Shown here: piece by piece, positions 17,127-25,058 of the stretch
Layout of the letters: each line of letters opens with the position of its first letter
Position numbering within the stretch: the stretch's first letter is position 1
Assembly (NCBI RefSeq): GCF_022538115.1
Contig: NZ_JAKZAL010000025.1
Coordinates: forward strand, 1 to 64,000
Origin: Cognataquiflexum rubidum
GTDB taxonomy: Bacteria; Bacteroidota; Bacteroidia; Cytophagales; Cyclobacteriaceae
DNA length: 64,000 nt
Direction: 5' to 3'
Notes under the pieces: model-generated
Told to the model about the DNA's origin: nothing
The model's database searches: none
What the model saw: only the letters and a program-made list of their open reading frames with translations
Program-made: the position numbers and the translations under genes

Positions 17127-17558
17127 ATGGCTAATTATCCTCTTCCCAAGTTCCATTTCCAGGTTGACTGGGGAGGAACAAAAATCGGATTCAGTGAAGT
17201 GACCGGACTCGAAGTGACCATCGAGCCCATCGAATACCGGGACGGCGCAAGTCCCGAATATTCCAAAATCAAAATGCCAGGCTTACAAAGTTTTTCAAAC
17301 ATCACCTTGAAACGCGGTATTTTCAAAAGCGACAACCAATTCTACCAATGGTGGAATACGGTGGCCTTGAATACCATCGAAAGAAGGGATTTGATCATCT
17401 CTCTTTTGGATGAAAGCCACGCACCGGTAGTAGTATGGCGGGTAAAAAACGCCTGGCCGATCAAAGTCCAATCCACGGACCTCAATGCAACCGGTAATGA
17501 AACGGCCATCGAAACGATGGAAATTGCCCATGAAGGTCTCACCATGATAAACGAGTAG
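17127..17558 (+). CDS. Inner tube protein (gp19-like, Afp1/Pvc1 type)
   Basis: 143 residues with the phage-tail tube fold: FHFQVDWGGTKIGFSEVTGLEVTIEPIEYRDG, then KMPGLQSFSNITLKRGIF and NAWPIKVQSTDLNATGNETAIETMEIAHEG. It lacks any signal. Hexameric rings of this type stack into the tube that carries cargo. It lies between the sheath gene and a second, divergent tube gene (2-base gap). By its short, regular form it is the likely major tube subunit. Confidence 0.94.
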   Translation: MANYPLPKFHFQVDWGGTKIGFSEVTGLEVTIEPIEYRDGASPEYSKIKMPGLQSFSNITLKRGIFKSDNQFYQWWNTVALNTIERRDLIISLLDESHAPVVVWRVKNAWPIKVQSTDLNATGNETAIETMEIAHEGLTMINE

Positions 17559-17560
17559 CC

Positions 17561-18058
17561 ATGTTTTCATATCCACCGGTAGGTTTCCATTTTTCAGTAG
17601 TCTTCCAGCTATTTCCCCAAACCCCAAATGATTTCAGGTTTCAGGAAGTCAGTGGATTGGATATGGAAATGATGATGGAAACCGTCATTGAAGGGGGACA
17701 AAACAGATTTACATGGCAGCTTCCCGTAAGGGCAAAATATTCGGACTTGGTATTGAAAAGAGGGATGTTCATTGGATCAGGGATTTTGATGTGGTGCAAA
17801 AATGCCTTTGAAAATTTTGTCTTTGAGCCTGTCAACATCATCATCAGCCTCCTCAATGAAAATCACATCCCCATCCAATCCTGGTATGTGGTCAATGCCA
17901 TCCCAAAAAAATGGTCAGTCTCCAGCTTCAATGCCGAACAAAGCTCCATTGTCATAGAATCTATTACCCTTAGCTACCAATATTTCAATATCATCAGTCT
18001 GGACTCTGCGCTTTCCATGGCAGGAAATATCAGTGCATCCGGTAGTGTTGGTATTTAA
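17561..18058 (+). CDS. Second inner tube protein (tube initiator, Afp5/Pvc5 type)
   Basis: 165 residues. Same fold as the preceding protein (FHFSVVFQLF ... DFRFQEVSGLDMEM ... SDLVLKRGMFI ... NAIPKKWSVSSFNAEQSSIVIESITLSYQYF) but longer, with a distinct N-terminal and C-terminal tail. In Afp and PVC the divergent tube paralogue joins the spike/adaptor to the tube shaft. Its place directly before the mini-protein and LysM adaptor genes fits that. Confidence 0.9.
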   Translation: MFSYPPVGFHFSVVFQLFPQTPNDFRFQEVSGLDMEMMMETVIEGGQNRFTWQLPVRAKYSDLVLKRGMFIGSGILMWCKNAFENFVFEPVNIIISLLNENHIPIQSWYVVNAIPKKWSVSSFNAEQSSIVIESITLSYQYFNIISLDSALSMAGNISASGSVGI

Positions 18059-18073
18059 TTTAACCCTTCTCCT

Positions 18074-18244
18074 ATGCCAATAGAAATCAGAGAACTCCAG
18101 ATCAGAGCTGCAGTGGGCAACAATGCAGGAAATCAATCTCCACAGAATTCCAATCAACCGGATTTGGAGCAGTTGAGGCAGGAAATTGTAAAGGAAGTGA
18201 CTGAAGAAGTCTTAAGAATGATACAGCTAAAACTCGAACGGTAA
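18074..18244 (+). CDS. Small eCIS protein (DUF5908 / Afp6 type)
   Basis: 56-residue gene. The start MPIEIRELQIRAAV is the signature of DUF5908, a family found almost only in eCIS loci; a Gln/Asn-rich linker follows, then an amphipathic helix EIVKEVTEEVLRMIQLKLER. It starts 15 bases after the tube gene and its TAA overlaps the ATG of the LysM gene (TAATG), so translation is probably coupled. The role is unknown; the position corresponds to Afp6/Pvc6. Confidence 0.85.
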   Translation: MPIEIRELQIRAAVGNNAGNQSPQNSNQPDLEQLRQEIVKEVTEEVLRMIQLKLER

Positions 18245-18960
18245 TGATCGATCTTGGCCAAAAAGCCGAAAAATTATATGTGCAGGCATACAGCGATGCA
18301 GAATTTAAAATCCCTGTTCCTGACAACAAGTTCAGTGCATTGGTCAACCCTGCGACCTATAATGTTTCCTACAAATTTGAATTTGACTCCACCCAAGCTC
18401 CGGGGACTTCTGGAGCAAACATGAAATTCAACAGAATTCTTCCCGGAGATTTCCATTTTGATTTCTTGTTTGATGCCACAGGGGTGGTCAAAGACATGTC
18501 TGTCCTCAGTTTGGGCATTGCCAATCCTTTTGAAAAACCAGCCAATGTCACAGAGCAGATCGAATCCTTTAAGCACAAAATCATTGATTACCAATCTGAC
18601 AAACACCGGCCATACTACTTAAAAATCCATTGGGGAGAGCTCTTGTTCAAAGGAGTATTGAAGCAAATGGATATTGAGTACAAGGTTTTTGCGCCTGATG
18701 GCAAGCCGATCAGGGCCGTTGCCAAATGTCAGTTTGCAGAGAGTATCGCAGATGTGGAAAGAGCTGCGGAAGAAAACCGGGAAAGTCCGGACATTACCCA
18801 CGAGCGGATTTTTAAAGGAACAGACCGATTGGATTTGCTTACAGAAAGAATCTACGAAAATGATATCCATTATATCAATGTTGCCGGATTCAATTCCCTT
18901 GACAGTTTTCGAAATATTAGAACAGGCACGAAAATCTACTTTCCCCCTTTAGCTAAATAA
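18244..18960 (+). CDS. LysM-containing tube-baseplate adaptor (Afp7/Pvc7 type)
   Basis: 238 residues. N-terminal domain (about 1-180) matches the CIS tube/baseplate adaptor family: KFSALVNPATYNVSYKFEFD, LPGDFHFDFLFDATG, and PYYLKIHWGELLFKGVLKQM. The last ~50 residues form a LysM-like module (THERIFKGTDRLDLLTERIYEN ... LDSFRNIRTGTKIYFPP). In other CIS the protein links the tube initiator to the spike hub; it does not need to bind peptidoglycan. It overlaps the preceding mini-gene and is 9 bases before the spike gene. Confidence 0.93.
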   Translation: MIDLGQKAEKLYVQAYSDAEFKIPVPDNKFSALVNPATYNVSYKFEFDSTQAPGTSGANMKFNRILPGDFHFDFLFDATGVVKDMSVLSLGIANPFEKPANVTEQIESFKHKIIDYQSDKHRPYYLKIHWGELLFKGVLKQMDIEYKVFAPDGKPIRAVAKCQFAESIADVERAAEENRESPDITHERIFKGTDRLDLLTERIYENDIHYINVAGFNSLDSFRNIRTGTKIYFPPLAK

Positions 18961-18969
18961 ACCCAAGAA

Positions 18970-20739
18970 ATGATTTCAACTGGCCTACATGAACTTGTAA
19001 CTTCGAAAATCCTTTTGGGAACTGGTCCTGGTGCACTTCCGGATCAGGAAGTTTCGGGCCGAATCCAAATCCTGGACATTACGGTCTACAAGGAACTCAA
19101 CAAAATCCCCTTTGCTGTAATCAAAGTGGCGGATGGTTCGGCTGCGGATTCAGATTTTTCGATCGGCAACAGTGGTGAGTTTGCATTGGGCAAAAGCATC
19201 GATATCCAACTCGGATACAGTACTGATGACCAGTCGGTTTTTAAAGGAATCATCATTGGGAATTCCCATATCATCAGCGGCAGTCAGACAACCTTTAACC
19301 TAACCTGCAAACATGAGACAGTCAAAATGACTGTGGCCAAGAAAAACAGGCATTTCAATGAGCTCAAAGACAATGAGATTGTCGAAAATCTCCTTCAGGA
19401 AAATGGATTGACAGATTTTGATATCCCCTCTTTTGGAAGTTCACATGAGCAATTGCTTCAGGCCAATGTCAGTGATTGGGATTTTATTCTCAGCCGAATC
19501 GACTCTAACGGTATGGTCTGTAAAATCCAAGACGGCACTTTTTCGGTCTTCAGGCCCAATCCATCTCAAGATCCTGTTTTATCCCTGACCTATGGGGCAG
19601 ACATCATTTCTATGAAAATGGATACCGATGTAAGGTCTCAGTGTACGGCGGTGAAGGCTTTTTCCTGGGACTATGCAAACCAAACGCTTTTGGAAACAGA
19701 GGGGGCAGACTTAAATGGTGCTTCCCCCGGAAATATCCAGACTTCGGATTTGGCAGACATCAACGGGCAGGAATTTGAAATAAAAACCCCTGTGATGCTG
19801 ACGAATGAAGCCCTGCAATCCATTGCTGATTCCAAAAAGCAAAAACAGGCACTCTCCAAAATCAAGGGAAAAGTGACCTTCATGGGCAACTCCGGAGTAA
19901 ATCCCGGTGACTGGCTGGAAATCAATGGTGTAGGGGACCAATTCAGCGGCAAAGCCTTTGTAAGTGCAGTACAGCATCGGACGAGAAACGGCAATTGGGA
20001 AACTGAGGCAACCCTAGGCTGGGAGGAAGATTTTTTTACCGAGAAATTCAATCCTTTTCACCCCAGTTCAGGAAGCGGTCAATTCTCAGCTATCCAAGGA
20101 CTACAAATCGGAATCGTTACTGATATCATGGATCCCCTAGGAGAAGGCAGAGTCAAAGTCCGTCTGCCGATGGTCAATATGAATGACGAAGGCATTTATG
20201 CCCGAGTGGCAACGTTGGATGCCGGAAACAACAGGGGAACATTTTTCAGACCTGAAATAGGCGATGAGGTAATCATCGGTTTTATGAATGGTGACCCTTC
20301 CCATCCTATCATTCTTGGGATGGTCCACAGCAGCGCCAAGCCGACGCCACTTGAACCCGAAGAGTCCAATGACAAAAAAGGCTATGTCTCCAGATCTGAA
20401 ATCAAAATCACTATCCACGATGGGGATAAAAGCATCGTCATTGAAACTCCCGGCGGAAGGAAATTTACCATGGATGATACAGCAGGAACAGTACAGGTAG
20501 AAGATCCTATAGGTAATGTCATGGTGATGGATGACAACGGTATTTCTATGGAATCCCCAAAAGAAATCAGCATCAAAGGCGGAACCAAAATTTCTCTCAC
20601 AGCCCCGGAGATGGCCTTCAAGGCGGATATGAAAATCAGTATGGAGGCGGGTGCCACCTTAAATCTAAAAAGCGGCGGCACAGCTGACCTCGAAGGAGCC
20701 ATGGTCAATGTCAAAGGAAGTCTAGTCAAAATAAATTAA
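18970..20739 (+). CDS. Spike protein, VgrG/gp27-gp5-like (Afp8/Pvc8 type)
   Basis: 589 residues. Residues about 1-360 form the gp27-like hub; residues about 378-455 the gp5 OB fold (GIVTDIMDPLGEGRVKVRLP, ending GDPSHPIILGMVHSSAKP); the C-terminus (about 490-589) is a short beta-helix with repeats such as ISMESPKEISIKGGTKISLTA that ends in VKIN. It is trimeric in relatives and carries the PAAR tip encoded 7 bases downstream. No extra toxin domain is fused to its end. Confidence 0.95.
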   Translation: MISTGLHELVTSKILLGTGPGALPDQEVSGRIQILDITVYKELNKIPFAVIKVADGSAADSDFSIGNSGEFALGKSIDIQLGYSTDDQSVFKGIIIGNSHIISGSQTTFNLTCKHETVKMTVAKKNRHFNELKDNEIVENLLQENGLTDFDIPSFGSSHEQLLQANVSDWDFILSRIDSNGMVCKIQDGTFSVFRPNPSQDPVLSLTYGADIISMKMDTDVRSQCTAVKAFSWDYANQTLLETEGADLNGASPGNIQTSDLADINGQEFEIKTPVMLTNEALQSIADSKKQKQALSKIKGKVTFMGNSGVNPGDWLEINGVGDQFSGKAFVSAVQHRTRNGNWETEATLGWEEDFFTEKFNPFHPSSGSGQFSAIQGLQIGIVTDIMDPLGEGRVKVRLPMVNMNDEGIYARVATLDAGNNRGTFFRPEIGDEVIIGFMNGDPSHPIILGMVHSSAKPTPLEPEESNDKKGYVSRSEIKITIHDGDKSIVIETPGGRKFTMDDTAGTVQVEDPIGNVMVMDDNGISMESPKEISIKGGTKISLTAPEMAFKADMKISMEAGATLNLKSGGTADLEGAMVNVKGSLVKIN

Positions 20740-20746
20740 AGGAAAC

Positions 20747-21040
20747 ATGCCCCCAGCTGCAAGGATCACAGATATGCACATTTGCCCAATGGTGGAACCA
20801 GGGCCTGTACCTCATGTAGGTGGACCCATATTGCCTGCCGGCGAACCAACTGTCCTGATCGGAGGGCTTCCTGCCGCAAGGGTAGGAGACAAAGCAGTAT
20901 GTGTCGGACCCCCGGATACGATTATCGCAGGTTCAGGTACGGTTTTGATCGGTGGCAAACCTGCAGCAAGAATGGGGGATTCTACCGCACATGGAGGAGT
21001 AATTATACTAGGTTGTTCCACTGTAATCATTGGAGGATAG
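20747..21040 (+). CDS. PAAR-domain spike tip protein (Afp10-like)
   Basis: 97 residues consisting of one PAAR domain: three PTVLIGG / GTVLIGGKPAARMGD-type repeats and His/Cys positions for zinc (MHICPM, KAVCVG, TAHGG, LGCSTV). No N- or C-terminal extension, so it caps the spike only and carries no toxin. It follows the spike gene by 7 bases and precedes gp25 by 4. Confidence 0.95.
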   Translation: MPPAARITDMHICPMVEPGPVPHVGGPILPAGEPTVLIGGLPAARVGDKAVCVGPPDTIIAGSGTVLIGGKPAARMGDSTAHGGVIILGCSTVIIGG

Positions 21041-21044
21041 AAAC

Positions 21045-21461
21045 ATGGAAAATATACACCGGTCATTTATTGGAACAGGTTGGAGTTTCCCCCCACAATT
21101 TGAAAACGAGGGAAGCAAAACCAAGATGCTCAACGACGAGGCCGATATCCAAAGCAGCCTCGAAATCCTGCTTTCGACCAAAAGAGGGGAAAGGGTGATG
21201 CGCTCTGACTATGGTTGTGACCTCCACGAACTGGTGTTTGAGCCGCTTACGACGACATTCAAAACCTACATCACAGACCTGATCAGAACCTCGATTCTCT
21301 ACCATGAACCAAGAATCGAAGTCGAAAAAATCGAGCTCAATGATACCGGGGAACTTGAAGGAAGAATCTTGATAACCATTTCCTACAAGGTCAGGGCCAC
21401 CAATTCAAGGTTCAACTTTGTATTTCCATTTTATAAAACTGAAGGCACTGAACTGACTTAA
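21045..21461 (+). CDS. GPW/gp25-family baseplate protein (Afp9/Pvc9 type)
   Basis: 138 residues with the gp25 signature DEADIQSSLEILLSTKRGERVMRSDYG and LHELVFEPL. It starts the sheath assembly on the baseplate in phages and other CIS. I chose the ATG at 21045; the frame is open 5 codons further upstream to a TTG-type start inside the PAAR gene, which is less likely. The C-terminus YKVRATNSRFNFVFPFYKTEG matches eCIS relatives. Confidence 0.95.
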   Translation: MENIHRSFIGTGWSFPPQFENEGSKTKMLNDEADIQSSLEILLSTKRGERVMRSDYGCDLHELVFEPLTTTFKTYITDLIRTSILYHEPRIEVEKIELNDTGELEGRILITISYKVRATNSRFNFVFPFYKTEGTELT

Positions 21462-21467
21462 AGCATT

Positions 21468-24400
21468 ATGGCCTGCAACGACAAAAACCCATTGACCAGA
21501 GAAGGTGTGGACCGGTTGACTAGAAAACTGGAAGCCCTTCCTCCCACCTTTGCCAAGGTGGACGAAAGGTCTATGGAAGATTTGATCCTCTTTGCAAAAA
21601 AATACGCAGCCTATATTAAATACAAGGATTTGGATAATACCGATGCAGGCACTTGGGAACCATTGATGAAAGTGGATATTTCGGTAGTGTTGGCTGTTTT
21701 GCTTTCACTTGATATGCTGGAAGTGTCGGACTATATCAAGCTCCTTTACAAAAGAACTAAACTTGGGATCGCTGCTTCAGATGATGCGGAAGCAAGTTTA
21801 CAGTTCAAATTCCTTTTCGATTTACTCTTTTCTCTGGCCAAAACCATTGATGAGCAGTGTGGATTTTTGAAGGAGGAAATAGACCACCAACAAACCATCA
21901 AGTCTGTTATCCAAACCAAACTCAATACACCATTTTCAAAACTATATAATTTCAGGGCGGACAACATAGCTTTGTTATCCACGTCTAATCAGACCGACAA
22001 TACAGCTCCGCTGAACACCATTGATTCTCACCAAGCGCTGGCATTGACTTATTTTTCTCTCACTTCGGAAAAACTGAAAATCACCCTTCCCGGAACCGAA
22101 ACCAGAGAAAAAATCAGCCATGTCATCAACCATAATTTATTCAATAATCAGATTTCTCTTTTGCTCAGCGGAATATCTTCCATTCTTCAAAAAGCCCAAG
22201 AACTTTTTACCAAATCCCTGAATGAATATTCCAACCACGAACCACATTATGGTTTGTTCTTGGCATTTCTGAAACTTTTCAATGCTGCACAAAACAGCCT
22301 CAATGACTTTAGCGTCAGACACCTGGATTTCTATTATAAGGATGTATTGAGGCTTAAAAACCAAAACCCTGTTCCGGACAAGGTCCATCTGACCATCGGA
22401 CTTCAAAAACACATCCAACAGCATTTGTTGCCGAAAGGAACGCTATTGAAAGGCGGAAAAGACCCAAACGGCAAGGAAATGCACTACAGCCTGACCCAAG
22501 ATGTGGTATTCAATCAGGCTGAAGTAAAAGAAATCAAAGCTTTCCAGATCCATAACAAAAGTCTTTTGGCCTTTCCTGTCATCAATAGTCCTGATGGACT
22601 CGGTGGCAAATTCGAAGGGGATGACAAAAGTTGGTTCGCATTTGGGGACAGAAAAATGTTGCCAACCAAAGAAGCAGGATTTGCAATAGCCTCCAATCTT
22701 CTCTTTCTCAAAGAAGGAGAGAGAACTGTCAAGATCACAGTCAACTTTGAAAATCCGCTCCGATCAAAAACGGCCATTTCCAGATTTGGAATACTTAGAA
22801 ATCAAAAATCCATTCCATTCGATATCACCCTCACCGGAGAAAAAGATTGGGTTTCGAAAACGGTGGATGCCACATTTTCCGAAAATCAAAATGATTTGAA
22901 CTTTGAGTTTTCTCTAGGGGTGGAGGAGCCACCGATTCTTCCATACCTCGAAAAGACCCATAAAAAAAACTTCAATACCGCTTTACCCTTGTTGATGGCA
23001 TATCTCGATCAGGGAGCAAGCAATATTTGGTATGCCGATCTGATGAATAATCCCATCGCCTCCATCAAGTTGGAAGTCAATGTAATTGGTGTCAAAGACC
23101 TGACACTGAGCAGCGACGGAGGTTCTATAGATGCTTCCAAGCCTTTCAAACCTTTTGGTGATTTTCCCAAGCTGAATGCGAGTTTTTATATTGGTTCCAG
23201 GGAAATTTTCCAAAAAAAGCTGGACTATATCAAAATCAACCTTCCCATTTCGGTACCCATCTATTGTGAATACCTCCATGGAAACGATTGGGAATCTTAT
23301 CCTTTTCCCAAAGATGTGAATGGCTATCTGGTTCAGAAAAACACAGCCGGCAATCTTCTCAAACAGGCTTCCCTAGACTTCCGAAGTAATGAATTCCTTC
23401 AGGCCAAATCCTATGAGGGTTTTCTCCGAATCAGGCTAAATACCAGTGCATATTCCCTTGCAACCCATATGTCCGAGGTCAATAAGGCACTTGACAACAT
23501 CGTGATCAATTCTCAGCAGGGAAGTTTTCAGCCCATCGAGGTGACAAAAGTTGAAAGCAGTCAAGCAGTAGCAAAAGCCATAGAAATTGAAAATTTGGTG
23601 TTCGATCAAAATTTGACAGCCAACCTTAAAAAGGTATCAGAGATTTCAGGTTTGCTCAAGGTGTCCGGAAATTCTGTTCCTGTTCCTAAGGAAGTCATCG
23701 CTGAATCTTTTTCCATCGATTACACAGCATCTGAAAACATCCCGATCAATGCAACTTCAAATTCAAAACATGCATTTTTTAACCTCTCTCCTTTTGGGTA
23801 TTATAAGCCTATACCCGGAGAAAAATCGCTTGTCCCCCGGTTCAGCCAAGAAGGGGAGCTGTTAATAGGAATAGCAAAAACCGAAACTCCTATAACTATT
23901 AATTTGCTTTTTCTTCTTGCTGATGGCAGTTCCAACCCTTTGAAAAACCTGGAAACCGTCACTTGGTCATTCTTAATTGAAGAAAACCTATGGTCGGTAT
24001 TTGAAGACAATCAAGTCATCGACGGGACAATCAATCTCACAAGAACTGGAATCGTAACCTTGAGCATTCCAAAAGAAGCGGGATTAATTCATACTGCTTT
24101 TACTTCAGGGCTCATTTGGGTCAAGGCTTCCGTCGCTGCAAACACAGACGCAGTCTGTAAAATCATAGATATCAAAGCCCAAGGTGCCTTGGCCGAGTTA
24201 GTACAATCCGAACAGGAAGGCATCGAATTCAGAAATCTCCTTCCTGCAGGCACGATCAGCAAACTGAAACTTTCTGACAGTGCCATCAAATCCATTACCC
24301 AACCCGCTGATTCTACAGGTGGAAGGGTAAGGGAAAGCGATCCTGATTATTACCAAAGGGTCAGCGAGCGGCTAAGACATAAACAAAGAGCTATCAGCAT

Positions 24401-25058
24401 CTGGGATTATGAGCATTTGATTCTACAGGAGTTCACCTCAATCTACCAGACAAAATGTCTCAACCATACCGGGTTTTATGAAAAAAACGGAGAGAATATT
24501 TTCTGCGAAAACTTCCCCGGACATGTGACTGTCATCTGTATCCCCGACCTCAAAAACAAAACCAACATCAATCCCCTTCGACCTTATACTCCCATAGCCA
24601 CACTTACCGATATCAGTCTGTTTCTTGAAAAACTGAAAAATCCATTTGCGCAGCTACATGTGGTCAACCCACAGTTTGAGGAAGTGCAGCTGGAGTTTGA
24701 AGTCAGGTTTCATGACAACATGGACGAGGTGTTTTACAGAAATCTCCTCGACATAGAAATCGAGCAGTTTCTCTGTCCTTGGGCATGGGATAGCAACCAA
24801 AAGATCACATTCGGAGGAAAAATCAACAAGTCAACCCTCATCAATTTTGTGGAAGAAAGACCCTATGTGGACTTTCTCAGTTGCTTCAAAATCCACCACA
24901 TCATCAGGGACGAGGAGGGTAAAGTCGCCAAGAAGAACTCTGATTTAGAGGAAATTACCGCATCGGGTTCGAGATCGGTATTGGTTTCGCATTTTGAGGA
25001 ATCCAATCCATCCGCTCCACGCCATATCATCCAAGTAATCCAAACCTGCGACTGCTGA
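21468..25058 (+). CDS. Large baseplate wedge protein, gpJ/gp6-like (Afp11/Pvc11 type)
   Basis: 1196 residues. The last ~250 residues contain the baseplate-J motif (GGRVRESDPDYYQRVSERLRHK, about residue 951, then ISIWDYEHLILQEF). The long N-terminal part is typical of Bacteroidota eCIS and has little recognisable homology; RLTRKLEALPPTFAKVDERS and HLTIGLQKHIQQHLLPKGTLL are recurrent phrases there. It ends in TCDC. Its TGA overlaps the ATG of the next large gene (TGATG). It should form the baseplate ring with the following protein. Confidence 0.92.
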   Translation: MACNDKNPLTREGVDRLTRKLEALPPTFAKVDERSMEDLILFAKKYAAYIKYKDLDNTDAGTWEPLMKVDISVVLAVLLSLDMLEVSDYIKLLYKRTKLGIAASDDAEASLQFKFLFDLLFSLAKTIDEQCGFLKEEIDHQQTIKSVIQTKLNTPFSKLYNFRADNIALLSTSNQTDNTAPLNTIDSHQALALTYFSLTSEKLKITLPGTETREKISHVINHNLFNNQISLLLSGISSILQKAQELFTKSLNEYSNHEPHYGLFLAFLKLFNAAQNSLNDFSVRHLDFYYKDVLRLKNQNPVPDKVHLTIGLQKHIQQHLLPKGTLLKGGKDPNGKEMHYSLTQDVVFNQAEVKEIKAFQIHNKSLLAFPVINSPDGLGGKFEGDDKSWFAFGDRKMLPTKEAGFAIASNLLFLKEGERTVKITVNFENPLRSKTAISRFGILRNQKSIPFDITLTGEKDWVSKTVDATFSENQNDLNFEFSLGVEEPPILPYLEKTHKKNFNTALPLLMAYLDQGASNIWYADLMNNPIASIKLEVNVIGVKDLTLSSDGGSIDASKPFKPFGDFPKLNASFYIGSREIFQKKLDYIKINLPISVPIYCEYLHGNDWESYPFPKDVNGYLVQKNTAGNLLKQASLDFRSNEFLQAKSYEGFLRIRLNTSAYSLATHMSEVNKALDNIVINSQQGSFQPIEVTKVESSQAVAKAIEIENLVFDQNLTANLKKVSEISGLLKVSGNSVPVPKEVIAESFSIDYTASENIPINATSNSKHAFFNLSPFGYYKPIPGEKSLVPRFSQEGELLIGIAKTETPITINLLFLLADGSSNPLKNLETVTWSFLIEENLWSVFEDNQVIDGTINLTRTGIVTLSIPKEAGLIHTAFTSGLIWVKASVAANTDAVCKIIDIKAQGALAELVQSEQEGIEFRNLLPAGTISKLKLSDSAIKSITQPADSTGGRVRESDPDYYQRVSERLRHKQRAISIWDYEHLILQEFTSIYQTKCLNHTGFYEKNGENIFCENFPGHVTVICIPDLKNKTNINPLRPYTPIATLTDISLFLEKLKNPFAQLHVVNPQFEEVQLEFEVRFHDNMDEVFYRNLLDIEIEQFLCPWAWDSNQKITFGGKINKSTLINFVEERPYVDFLSCFKIHHIIRDEEGKVAKKNSDLEEITASGSRSVLVSHFEESNPSAPRHIIQVIQTCDC

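Noticed and set aside
18970-21040. Type VI secretion system (VgrG, PAAR, gp25)
   Set aside because: No TssJ/L/M membrane complex, no ClpV; DUF4255, LysM adaptor, CIS tape measure and a single-domain AAA+ ATPase define an eCIS.
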